Assembly (NCBI RefSeq): GCF_007747215.1
Contig: NZ_CP036273.1
Span: forward strand, 6,804,322 to 6,868,321
Source: Urbifossiella limnaea
GTDB taxonomy: Bacteria; Planctomycetota; Planctomycetia; Gemmatales; Gemmataceae
Direction: 5' to 3'
DNA: 64,000 bases
The position numbers were made by a program, and so were the translations under genes. Position 1 is the first letter of the stretch. Every line of letters begins with the position of its first letter. Positions 54,819 to 62,354 of the stretch are shown piece by piece. The notes below the pieces were generated by a model. That model was not told where the DNA came from, made no database searches, and worked only from the letters and a program-made list of their open reading frames with translations.

Positions 54819-56351
54819 CGGCGACTGCCGGGCCGGGCGGGTCGCCCCCCGGCTCCCGACCGCCGCCGCCCCGGCCACCCGCCCGGTCTCGGTGCCGATC
54901 ACCTTGGCGACCAGGGTGAGCCGCCGGTCGGCGTGGACCACCGACCCGGTGACGAGGAGCTTGGCCCCGGTCAGCCGCCCCACCCCGGCCGCCTCGTCGC
55001 GCTTGACCGCCCCCGACAGCCCGATCGCCTGCTCGTCGAGAACCTTCTTCGGGTCGCCCCGGTCCACGAGCACGACCCCGGGCTTGGCGGCGAGCCGGGC
55101 GAACAGGAGGTCCGACACCTTCGGCCCGAGGTCGCGGGCGCCGGCCCCGCGCTCCTCGAACCCGAGCAGCGCCACCGGGTACACGGCCGGCTTCCGGTCC
55201 GCCGCCGGGCCGGGCTCCTGGCCCTCCGCGGGGTCGGGAGCGACCGGGGCGACGACAGCGGGGGCGTCCACCTGCGCGGATGGGCGGTCGGCCTGCTTCC
55301 TGGGCCTCGACGCGACCACCCCCGCGACGGCGGCGACGACCGTGGCCGCGACCACGGCCACGGCCGCGACCCGGCGGCGTGCCGGGCGACGGACGGCGAG
55401 TGAGATCGTCTCCGGCATCGGCGTGTCACCCGGGGCGAGCGGCGGGACGAAGTCCCACAGGCCGGGGCAGGCCGTGTCGAGCAGCGCCGGCAGGTCGCTC
55501 CCCGCGCAGAACGGCGCCAGCGCCTCCCCGGCGTCGGCGGGGGAGGCGTACCGGTCGGCCGGGTCCTTCGCCAGCATCCGCCGCAGCACGCCCGCCAGCC
55601 CGGCCGGCACCTCGGGCCGCGCCTCGTGGATCTCGGGAACGGGGGCGGCGGCGTGGGCCAGGAGTTTGTCGCGTACCGTGGCGTGGGCCGGGCCGGCGAA
55701 CGGGGGGCGGCCGGCGAGGAGGTGGTACAGCGTGCAGCCGAGCGCGTACACGTCGGCCCGGGCGTCCACCCGCCGGTCGGGGCCGGCCTGCTCGGGGGCG
55801 AGGTAGTCGTAGGTGCCGACGAGGGCGCGGCGGCCGGCGCCCGACGCCCCGCCGGCGTCGGCCAGCGCCAGGCCGAGGTCGAGCACCTTCACCTCGCCCC
55901 GCGGCCCGACCATGAGGTTCGACGGCTTCACGTCCCGGTGGACGATGCCGTGGCCGGCCAGGTGCTGGAGGCCGGCGGCGGCCTGGCGGGCGACCTCGCT
56001 GGCGTCGGCGACCGGCAGCGGGCCGCACGCCCGCACCAGCCGGCCGGCGTCGGCCCCGCGCACGAGGTCCATCACCAGGCACACCCGCCCGGCCGCCTCG
56101 CCCGCGTCGGTCGCCCGGACGACGTTCGGGTGGTCGAGCCGGCCGATGGCGGCGACCTCCCGGTGGAACCGGGCGACGGCGGCCGCGTCCGCCGCGCGGT
56201 CCGGCGGCAGCACGTTCAGCGCCACCTCACGGCCGAGCCGGGCGTGGACCGCCCGGTACACCGCCCCCATCCCGCCCCGACCGAGCAGCCCCAGGAGGCG
56301 ATACTCGCCCAGCCGTTCGGGGACCTCCTCGTCGGCGGCGTCGGCGTCCAC
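54798..56351 (-). CDS. Hanks-type Ser/Thr kinase, probably defective
   Basis: About 517 aa from GTG 56351; the true start is uncertain, since the frame is open to 56609. Kinase motifs: LLGRGGMGAVY (Gly loop), IVHRDVKPSNLM (catalytic loop), VLDLGLA (DFG position), YLAPEQ. The invariant Lys of the V-A-x-K motif is Asn (REVALNVLP; AAC at 56214-56216). A TM segment (RRVAAVAVVAATVVAAVAG) leads to an extracytoplasmic domain resembling a CsgG-like fold (LLVTGSVVHADRRLTL), which breaks off into a basic tail where the transposase scrap begins. Both the Lys loss and the truncated end suggest decay. Confidence 0.75.
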   Translation of the reverse strand: MDADAADEEVPERLGEYRLLGLLGRGGMGAVYRAVHARLGREVALNVLPPDRAADAAAVARFHREVAAIGRLDHPNVVRATDAGEAAGRVCLVMDLVRGADAGRLVRACGPLPVADASEVARQAAAGLQHLAGHGIVHRDVKPSNLMVGPRGEVKVLDLGLALADAGGASGAGRRALVGTYDYLAPEQAGPDRRVDARADVYALGCTLYHLLAGRPPFAGPAHATVRDKLLAHAAAPVPEIHEARPEVPAGLAGVLRRMLAKDPADRYASPADAGEALAPFCAGSDLPALLDTACPGLWDFVPPLAPGDTPMPETISLAVRRPARRRVAAVAVVAATVVAAVAGVVASRPRKQADRPSAQVDAPAVVAPVAPDPAEGQEPGPAADRKPAVYPVALLGFEERGAGARDLGPKVSDLLFARLAAKPGVVLVDRGDPKKVLDEQAIGLSGAVKRDEAAGVGRLTGAKLLVTGSVVHADRRLTLVAKVIGTETGRVAGAAAVGSRGATRPARQSPARRRRA

Positions 56352-56501
56352 CGCGGTGGTCTCGTCGAACAGTGCCTGCGCCGGGGGCGACCTGACCGAA
56401 CGCGCGAGAGCCCGGGCCGCGGAGCTGCCCCGCGACGCCGACCTCCGCCTCACGGCGCCTCGGGAGTAGCCCGAGGCCGCCGCCCGAACGGCGCCGATCG
56501 C

Positions 56502-56605
56502 GGCCGTCCTCGACCCGCGGCTACCGGGGGTCGGGACGGTGCTGACCCGCCGGTACAAGGGCGGCGAGGTGCGGGTTAAGCTCGCCGCCGACGAGTTCGA
56601 GTACC
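56502..56605 (+). pseudogene. DUF2924 fragment
   Basis: DPRLPGVGTVLTRRYKGG followed by EVRVKLAADEFEY matches the core of DUF2924 proteins, phage- or mobile-element-associated small proteins. The expected next strand and the S-x-S-x-A-A-x-x-I-T-G motif are missing, replaced by unrelated sequence. About 34 residues survive. Confidence 0.5.
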
Positions 56606-56944
56606 CCATCCAGCCCGAGCGTATCGTTTACAACAAGTCGGGGATGCACCTCGTGGCGGCGCGGCTCAGCGATCGTCGGGCCGTGATCGAGAAGTCGCTC
56701 GACTGGGCGACCGCGGCCTCGACGGCGGAGGCCCACACCTGTGAGCCGTGCTGACCGCCGCGACCCTCGCCGCGCTGGTGCGGCCGTCGCCGGGCTCGAC
56801 CTCGACGCCGCGCGGCACTGCGCCGCCGTGCGGCGCGACGTGCGGGCGTTCCTCGCCGCGAGCGACGCCGGCCGGGATGCGGAGGAACTGGTCGAGGAGT
56901 TGGTGCGTCGATCGCGCCGCAGTGCCGGCCGGGCTAGCCGTTGA
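56606..56944 (+). pseudogene. Frameshifted coding remnant
   Basis: One frame reads IVYNKSGMHLVAARLSDRRA and ends at a stop (56752-56754). A second frame picks up with VLTAATLAALVRPSP, and a third with DVRAFLAASDAGRDAEELVEELV. Together they look like one protein broken by at least one frameshift. The order recalls the C-terminal part of restriction or methylase-type proteins, but that is weak. No intact start is present. Confidence 0.4.
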
Positions 56945-57416
56945 ACCGGGCAGGGCTCGCCGTCACGCACACTTGCGGCAAAGGCCCAGGAGGAGCGCCG
57001 TTGCCGCTGTCCGACCCACCCCCGGGTACCCCGCAGCTGTACCTCCAGGTTGTGCCGGACCGGCCCGTGCCCCGGGTCGGTCGCCGGCACCGCCCGGGTC
57101 GCCGGGGACGGCTCGGCCGACCCGCCGCCGCCTCGACCGGCACCTCTGTCATCGCCGCATGCGGGCCATCAACGTATGAAATCCGCTGCCGGGTCAGTGG
57201 TTCAAGATGTGTTGAACCTGGGCTGCATCCTTCCACCACGCTATCGGCATGCACAGGCCCCCTTTGGTCTGAACTCTCCACCGCGGGAATCCGGTCGCGG
57301 CCCCTGCCCGGATGCCAGAGCGGCCGCATTCGGTGCATAATGCGCCGTGTCGCCGGCCCGACATCACCCCACGTGGTCGCCGCCATCCGGTGCCCCACCC
57401 CGCAGCGAGCCTCCCA
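56945..57416. other. 472-base gap, no supported gene
   Basis: Several short overlapping frames are open on both strands, but none has a recognisable product or ribosome-binding site. CATAAT at 57336-57341 could be a -10 for the following gene, without a convincing -35. Lies between the decayed patch and the methyltransferase-DsrE gene. Confidence 0.35.
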
Positions 57417-58601
57417 ATGACCCGCCGTCGAATAATTCTGTCCGCCGCCCTGTTCGCGGCCGCTTGCACGGCCTTCGCCCAGGAGCGAAGTGTCGCCCCC
57501 GGGATCAACGACCCGTTCAAGGAACCGGACGTCAAGGGGTTCCAGACCAAGTTCGAGGGCGAGAGCCGCGAGGTCTACGTCGCCCGGGAGAAGGTCGTGG
57601 CCGCGGTCGGGCTCAGGCCGGGGATGGTCGTCGCCGACGTCGGCGCCGGGACCGGCCTGTTCACCCGGCTGTTCGCGAACGCGGTCGGCCCGACCGGGCA
57701 GGTGTTCGCCGTGGACATCGCCCCGAAGTTCCTCGAACACGTCCAGAAGACGAGCCGCGAGGCCGGGCTGCGGAACGTCACCCCGGTGCTGTGCGCGGCC
57801 GACTCGGTGGACCTGCCGCCGGCGTCGGTGGACGTGGCGTTCGTGTGCGACACCTACCACCACTTCGAGTTCCCCGAGCGCACGCTGGCGTCGCTCCACC
57901 GGGCGGTCCGGCCGGGCGGGAAGCTGGTGGTGATCGACTTCGTCCGCGAGCCGGGCAAGAGCACGGACTGGGTGCTCAAGCACGTCCGGGCCGGGCAGGG
58001 CGTGTTCGAGCGGGAGATCGCGTCGGCCGGGTTCGTGAAAGAGGGCGAGGTAAAGGACGTGCTGAAGGAGAACTACCTGGTCGTCTTCACCCGGGCGAAG
58101 GACGCCGCGCCCGCCCCGCCGGGGCGGCCCGCGTCACTCACGCCCGCGATCCCCGGATACGGGGCGGTGGTACCGCTCCCGGGTGCGGCCGAGCCGCCGG
58201 TGAAGGGCACGAAGGTGGTGTTCGACGTGACCGCCGCGGGTAAGGACCCGGCCAAGCCGCCGCCGGGGCTGGAGCGGGCGGCGACGCTGCTCAACCTCGC
58301 CGTCGCGTCCGGGCTGAAGGCGTCCGACCTGGAGGTCGTGATCGTCCTCCACGGGGACGCGGCCGCCGTCGCGCTCACCGATCCGGCGTACCGTGTGGCG
58401 GTCGGCCACCCGCACCCGGCGGAGAAGCTACTGGGGTCGCTGACCGGGAACGGGGTGCGGGTGCTGGTGTGCGGGCAGTCGCTCGCCCGGAAGGGGTACG
58501 ACCCGGCGACCGTCCGGCCGGGCGTGACCGTCGCCGCGTCGGCCGTGACCGCAGTGGTGAACCTCCAGGCCCGCGGGTTCGCCTACGTCCCGGCTCACTG
58601 A
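57417..58601 (+). CDS. Exported SAM methyltransferase fused to a DsrE-like domain
   Basis: 394 aa. Residues 1-20 are a signal peptide (IILSAALFAAACTAFAQE; a Cys at the lipobox position is possible). Residues ~50-230 are a class I methyltransferase: VVADVGAGTGLFTRLFA (motif I), FAVDIAPKFL, DVAFVCDTYHHFEFPE and PGGKLVVIDFVREPG. Residues ~265-394 resemble DsrE/DsrF: VVFDVTAAGKDP, LNLAVASGLKASDLEVVIVLHGDAA and VLVCGQSLARKGYDP, the Cys of which matches the sulfur-carrying position in active DsrE proteins. Export of a SAM-dependent enzyme is unusual, since SAM is cytoplasmic. It converges on and overlaps the anti-sigma gene by 7 bases. Confidence 0.85.
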   Translation: MTRRRIILSAALFAAACTAFAQERSVAPGINDPFKEPDVKGFQTKFEGESREVYVAREKVVAAVGLRPGMVVADVGAGTGLFTRLFANAVGPTGQVFAVDIAPKFLEHVQKTSREAGLRNVTPVLCAADSVDLPPASVDVAFVCDTYHHFEFPERTLASLHRAVRPGGKLVVIDFVREPGKSTDWVLKHVRAGQGVFEREIASAGFVKEGEVKDVLKENYLVVFTRAKDAAPAPPGRPASLTPAIPGYGAVVPLPGAAEPPVKGTKVVFDVTAAGKDPAKPPPGLERAATLLNLAVASGLKASDLEVVIVLHGDAAAVALTDPAYRVAVGHPHPAEKLLGSLTGNGVRVLVCGQSLARKGYDPATVRPGVTVAASAVTAVVNLQARGFAYVPAH

Positions 58602-58846
58602 CCGGCGGCGGGGAACGCCTCGGCCCACTTCGCCCGGAGGGCGTCCCGCATCCGGTCCGAGAACGCCGCCGGCATCGGGTACGGCTCCCCGGCCTTGTAG
58701 AGGCGGATCGTCTTGCGGATGTTGTCCACCACCAGCTGGCACGGGTTGCACCCGGCCAAATGGTCGGCGAACTCGCGGTAGACGGCGAGGGCGTCCTCGG
58801 CGTCCACGTACTCGTTCAGGGCCTTCAGCAGTTCCTCGCAGCTCAT
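58595..58846 (-). CDS. Small zinc-finger anti-sigma factor
   Basis: 83 aa. MSCEELLKALNEYVDAED, then DHLAGCNPCQLVVDNI gives the C-x(n)-H-x3-C-x2-C layout of the ZAS/zf-HC2 domain that binds ECF sigma factors. There is no transmembrane segment, so it is soluble, like redox-sensing RsrA-type members whose Cys cluster releases sigma on oxidation. ATG 58846 lies 14 bases after the ECF stop: translational coupling. Redox sensing is inference. Confidence 0.85.
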   Translation of the reverse strand: MSCEELLKALNEYVDAEDALAVYREFADHLAGCNPCQLVVDNIRKTIRLYKAGEPYPMPAAFSDRMRDALRAKWAEAFPAAGQ

Positions 58847-58860
58847 CGCAGCCCCGCGGG

Positions 58861-59505
58861 TCAGCCGTGGCGGTGGTCGGGCGTCACCCGGGTGGCGGCG
58901 TCGCCGAACGTCCGGGTCAGAATCTCCCGGAGGGCGAGCCGGGCGCGGAGGAGGCGGACCTTCACGTTCGCCTCCGAGATCCCGAGCAGGTCGGCCGCCT
59001 CCCGGACCGAGAACCCCTCGATGTCGCGGAGCACGAACACCGCCCGGTACTTGTCGTCCAGCCCGGCGAGCGCCCGGTCGACGGCCGCCCGCACCTCGTG
59101 CCGCTCGGCCAGGTCGGCCGGGTCGGCCCGCCAGTCGGCGATGAAGTCCGGGTGCGGAACCTCGGCGTAGCCCTCGTCCGAACCCGCCGGGTCGGTCAGC
59201 GGGACGGTCGGCAGCCCCCGCCGCTTGCGGAGGTGCTTGAGCGCGTGGTTGGCCGCGATCCGCAGCACCCACCCGGCGACGGCCGACTCGCCGCGGAACT
59301 CCTTCAGGTGCTCGACCAGGCTGAGGAACGTCTGCTGGGCCACGTCCTCGGCGTCGTGCGGCTCCCCGAGCATCCGGTAGGCGAGCCCGTACACCCGGTT
59401 CTGGAGCCGGCCGACGAGGGCCTCGAACGCGGCGAAATCCCCACCCCGGGCCTTCAGCAGCAGGGGCAGGTCGGGGTCGTCGGGACGAGCCGGCGGGTCG
59501 GTCAT
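58861..59505 (-). CDS. ECF RNA polymerase sigma factor
   Basis: 214 aa. Region 2: FEALVGRLQNRVYGLAYRML and DAEDVAQQTFLSLVEHL; then WVLRIAANHALKHLRKRR. Region 4: LDDKYRAVFVLRDIEGFSV, then EAADLLGISEANVKVRLLRA. The linker (about 100-145) is longer than in minimal ECFs. ATG 59505 was chosen over an upstream frame because region 2 begins normally after ~25 residues. It is followed by the anti-sigma gene and preceded by the rhodanese gene on the same strand. Confidence 0.93.
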   Translation of the reverse strand: MTDPPARPDDPDLPLLLKARGGDFAAFEALVGRLQNRVYGLAYRMLGEPHDAEDVAQQTFLSLVEHLKEFRGESAVAGWVLRIAANHALKHLRKRRGLPTVPLTDPAGSDEGYAEVPHPDFIADWRADPADLAERHEVRAAVDRALAGLDDKYRAVFVLRDIEGFSVREAADLLGISEANVKVRLLRARLALREILTRTFGDAATRVTPDHRHG

Positions 59506-59563
59506 CGGCGGGGCCGGGTGGGCGGGGCGGTGGGATACCACCCCGCGGTAGATTACGGCCGCG

Positions 59564-59956
59564 TCACTTCGCCGGCTCGAACCCGGCCTTCACCAGCCCG
59601 TCGAACCCGTCCCGCAGGGGGCGGACGTCGTACCCCTTCCCCTTCAACAGGTCGGCCGCGGCCAGGCACCGCCGGCCGGACGCACAGTGGAGGTAGACGA
59701 TCGAGCCGGGCGGGAGGGTGGCCCGGAGCTTCTCGGCCGGCACGCCCGCCTTGAGGTTCGACAGGGCGACGTGCTTGGCCCCCTTCAGGTGCCCGTCGCC
59801 CCACTCGCCGGCCTCCCGCACGTCCACGATCACCGCCTTCCCGGCCGTCACGTTCGTCTTCACCACGTCCAGGCTGTCGGTCGTGTGGTCGGCGGCCCAC
59901 AGCACCCCGCCGAACGCGAACGCCGCCAGAACCCCCGCGCACGCCAGTCGCTTCAT
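59564..59956 (-). CDS. Periplasmic rhodanese (sulfurtransferase)
   Basis: 130 aa. Signal peptide residues 1-21 (CAGVLAAFAFGGVLWAAD). A single rhodanese domain: VIVDVREAGEWGDGHLKGA and the active-site loop LHCASGRRCLAAAD, where the Cys carries the persulfide and the S-G-R-R sequence shapes the loop. It would move sulfane sulfur to a thiol acceptor or cyanide in the periplasm. First gene of the rhodanese-ECF-anti-sigma set; 58 bases to the ECF gene. Confidence 0.92.
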   Translation of the reverse strand: MKRLACAGVLAAFAFGGVLWAADHTTDSLDVVKTNVTAGKAVIVDVREAGEWGDGHLKGAKHVALSNLKAGVPAEKLRATLPPGSIVYLHCASGRRCLAAADLLKGKGYDVRPLRDGFDGLVKAGFEPAK

Positions 59957-60163
59957 CGCCCAACCCCTCCGTGTGACGGAACCCCACCCGCCCGGCGGGC
60001 GGTCCTGGGTATGATCCGCGGCCTCCCCGAGAGGTTACACGGAATTATTCCGGGCGGCGGCGCGTAACTTTCCGCGCCGCCGCGGATCGAACCTTCAGAC
60101 GAACCCGTTCCGGCTACGCCACCATCCCGCCGCCGTGCCGAACCCGCGTAGGAGACCCCGGCC
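59957..60163. promoter_or_regulatory. Divergent regulatory region with operator-like dyad
   Basis: 207 bases between the rhodanese start (minus strand) and the plus-strand efflux operon. Contains CGGAAT-T-ATTCCG (60040-60052), a 6-bp dyad with one central base, in the only AT-rich spot. GGAACC-like elements occur on the plus strand at 59978-59984 and CGAACC near 60088; either could be an ECF -35, but no -10 is clear. Confidence 0.45.
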
Positions 60164-60358
60164 GTGTCGAACCCGAACCTCACCTGCTCCGTCACCCCGC
60201 CCCGCGACGCCCGCCGCCTCGCCCACCGCCGCCTCTGCGTCGCCGCCGGGGGGCTCGCCGTGCTCGGGGCCGTCCTCGCGATCGCCGTAGCCCCGGCGCT
60301 TGCGGTCCTGTCCGCGGCCGGCGGGTTGGCCCTGCTCCTGATCCCCGACCGCACCTGA
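60164..60358 (+). CDS. 64-aa membrane protein, first gene of efflux operon
   Basis: GTG 60164 with AGGAG (60150-60154) nine bases upstream. N-terminal ~20 residues are polar and contain one Cys; then LCVAAGGLAVLGAVLAIAV and LAVLSAAGGLALLLI form two close membrane segments. Similar two-span small proteins (DUF2892/YgaP membrane part) often accompany rhodaneses, but I cannot confirm this one belongs. The next start is 27 bases after its stop. Confidence 0.65.
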   Translation: MSNPNLTCSVTPPRDARRLAHRRLCVAAGGLAVLGAVLAIAVAPALAVLSAAGGLALLLIPDRT

Positions 60359-60384
60359 TGCCGACTTCCCACCCGGAGACGCAC

Positions 60385-60960
60385 ATGAGCGCCCGACGAT
60401 GCTTCGCAGCCCTCCTGGCCCTCGCCGCCGGGGTGCTGATGGCGACCGCCGGCGGGCCGGCCGCCGCCCAGCCGCCCGGCAAGGGACCGCCTGCCGGGAA
60501 GGGCCCGCAGGCGGGCAAGGGGAAGGCCGGCGACCCGGCCTTCGCCGCCGACCGCGACGGGTTCCACTACCTGCTCGAACACCGCAAGGACATCCGCCGG
60601 ACCGTCAAGGACGTCAACGGCGGGGTCGTGACGCTCACCGAGTCGGACGACCCGGCCGTCGCCGGCAAGATCCGCGAGCACGTGTCCGCGATGCACGCGC
60701 GGGTGAAGACCGGGAACGGCGTCCACTACCGCGACCCGCTGTTCGCCGAGATCTTCCGGCATTACGACAAGATCACGATGACGGTCGAGCGGACCCCGAA
60801 GGGGGCGAAGGTGACCGAGACCTCGGCCGACCCGTACGTCGCCAAGCTGATCCAGGCGCACGCCCTGGTCGTGACGAAGTTCATCGAGAACGGCCACGCC
60901 GAGGTGATGAAGAACCACCCGCTGCCCGCCGCCCCGGCTCCGGCACGGAAGCAGCCGTAG
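60385..60960 (+). CDS. Exported protein of two 60-residue histidine repeats
   Basis: 191 aa. Signal peptide to about residue 29, a Gly/Lys/Pro linker (30-50), then two tandem copies in exact 60-residue register with no gaps: residues 60-110 and 120-170. Identities include Phe60/120, His66/126, Ile70/130, Thr73/133, Val74/134, Gly80/140, Ser87/147, Asp89/149, Pro90/150, Val92/152, Ala93/153, Ile96/156, His99/159 and Gly110/170. Paired His suggest a metal or haem site in each half. I recognise no named family. ATG 60385 has GGAG 7 bases upstream; ATG 60358 overlaps the previous stop but lacks one. Confidence 0.8.
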   Translation: MSARRCFAALLALAAGVLMATAGGPAAAQPPGKGPPAGKGPQAGKGKAGDPAFAADRDGFHYLLEHRKDIRRTVKDVNGGVVTLTESDDPAVAGKIREHVSAMHARVKTGNGVHYRDPLFAEIFRHYDKITMTVERTPKGAKVTETSADPYVAKLIQAHALVVTKFIENGHAEVMKNHPLPAAPAPARKQP

Positions 60961-60972
60961 GAGGTGCCGCAC

Positions 60973-61119
60973 GTGTCCGAACAACCGACCGGCCCCGCCC
61001 CGAGCGGGGCTTCCCCAACCGCGAGTCGAGCCGTGGAGCTTCTCGTTCTGCTCGGTATCTTCGTGCTCTGGGTCGTCCTCCAGGTCTGGGTGCTGCCGAA
61101 GGCCGGCGTGCCCACCTGA
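60973..61119 (+). CDS. 48-aa single-span membrane protein
   Basis: GTG 60973 has a near-perfect GGAGGTG (60960-60966) seven bases upstream, overlapping the previous stop. Polar N terminus (SEQPTGPAPSGASPTASRAV), one transmembrane helix (LLVLLGIFVLWVVLQVWVL) and a short PKAGVPT tail. Too small for many gene finders. Placement between the repeat protein and the adaptor suggests a small accessory subunit of the pump. Confidence 0.7.
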   Translation: MSEQPTGPAPSGASPTASRAVELLVLLGIFVLWVVLQVWVLPKAGVPT

Positions 61120-61202
61120 ATGGGCGGCGCGTGCGAGCCGCGGTCGCGGCCCGAACGCACGCCCCCGACGACGCCCGACCCGACCCCGGACGAGAGGACG
61201 CC

Positions 61203-62336
61203 GTGACCATCCCACACCCCGCGCCGACGCCCCCGCCCGCGGCCGGGCGGTGGCGGTCCACGCTCGGCTCACTCGCCTCGGCCGCCGCCGGGGTGGCCGG
61301 GCTCGTCCTGTTCCTCGCCTGGATGGGCGGGGCGTTTCGGGACAAGGTCCGGCCCGGCGAGGTGCCCGCGCCCCGGGCCTCGGCCGCCGGCCGCACGCTC
61401 GTCGCCGCCGAGCGGGTGACCGAGCCGCAGACCGAGGCGGCCGTCGGCAGCGTCCAGCCGAAGAAGCGGACGGAGGTGGCGAGCCAGCTCCTCGCCGGGG
61501 TGCTGGAGGTGAAGGCCCGCCCCGGCGACCGGGTCCAGACCGGCGCCCCCCTCGTCACGCTCGACGACCGCGAGCTGGCCGCCCAGCAGCGGGAGGCGCT
61601 GGCCGCCCTGACGGCCGCCGACGCGGACCTGGTGACCCGCCGGGCCGACTTCGAGCGGGCGAAAAAGGCGCGGGCGAGCGGGGCCGTCAGTGACGACGAG
61701 TTCGGCAAGGTCGAGGGCGCGTTCCGGGTGGCCGAGGCCCAGGCCGGGCGGGGGCGGGAGGTGATCGCCCGGCTGGCCGTCCAGCTCACCTACACGAAGC
61801 TCACCGCGTCCGGGCCCGGGCTGGTTTCTGAACGGCTCGTCGAGCCGGGCGACCTGGCCTCCCCGGGGAAAACCTTGCTCGTGATCTACGACCCGGCCGA
61901 CCTCGAACTCCACGCCAACATCCCCGAGAGTTTGGCCAAGGCGGTCGCCGTCGGGCAGTCGCTACCCGTCTACGTCCAGGCTCCCGACCTTCACGTCATC
62001 GGCACCGTCCGCGAGGTCGTGCCCCTCGCCCAGCAGGCGACCCGGTCGGTCCTCGTCAAGCTGACCCTTCCGCCACCCCCGGCCGGCAAGACGCTCCTCC
62101 CCGGGATGTTCGGCCGGGTCGAAATCGGGACCGGGACCGCCGACCGGCTGTGGGTGCCGTCGGCGGCGGTGCGCCGGATCGGGCAACTCGACCTGGTCGA
62201 GGTCGCCGGGGCGGACGGCACCCTCGGCCGCCGCTTTGTCCGCGTCGGCCAGGAGCGGAAGCGGGGCGGGGTGGACGCGACCGAAATCCTCTCCGGCCTG
62301 ACCGCGGGCGACCGGGTCGCGCTCCCTTCCAAGTAA
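61203..62336 (+). CDS. RND efflux periplasmic adaptor (second system)
   Basis: 377 aa from GTG 61203 (GAGAGGA ~6 bases upstream). An uncleaved anchor (SAAAGVAGLVLFLAWMGGAF) rather than a lipobox. Biotinyl-lipoyl halves: AGVLEVKARPGDRVQTGAPL and LTASGPGLVSERLVEPGDLA; between them a short coiled coil (about 130-190). Beta-barrel: DLELHANIPESLAKAVAVGQ. Followed 18 bases on by the pump. It is not closely similar to the adaptor at 13221. Confidence 0.9.
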   Translation: MTIPHPAPTPPPAAGRWRSTLGSLASAAAGVAGLVLFLAWMGGAFRDKVRPGEVPAPRASAAGRTLVAAERVTEPQTEAAVGSVQPKKRTEVASQLLAGVLEVKARPGDRVQTGAPLVTLDDRELAAQQREALAALTAADADLVTRRADFERAKKARASGAVSDDEFGKVEGAFRVAEAQAGRGREVIARLAVQLTYTKLTASGPGLVSERLVEPGDLASPGKTLLVIYDPADLELHANIPESLAKAVAVGQSLPVYVQAPDLHVIGTVREVVPLAQQATRSVLVKLTLPPPPAGKTLLPGMFGRVEIGTGTADRLWVPSAAVRRIGQLDLVEVAGADGTLGRRFVRVGQERKRGGVDATEILSGLTAGDRVALPSK

Positions 62337-62354
62337 CCACCCCCGGAGTCCGCC

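Noticed and set aside
56941-57420. A 159-codon plus-strand frame before the methyltransferase gene
   Set aside because: No ribosome-binding site, biased Arg/Pro/Gly composition, no domain, and it overlaps other equally open frames.
60164-60358. Firm assignment of the 64-aa membrane protein to DUF2892
   Set aside because: The context fits and the size is right, but the sequence lacks the residues I would expect near the helix ends; it is left unassigned.
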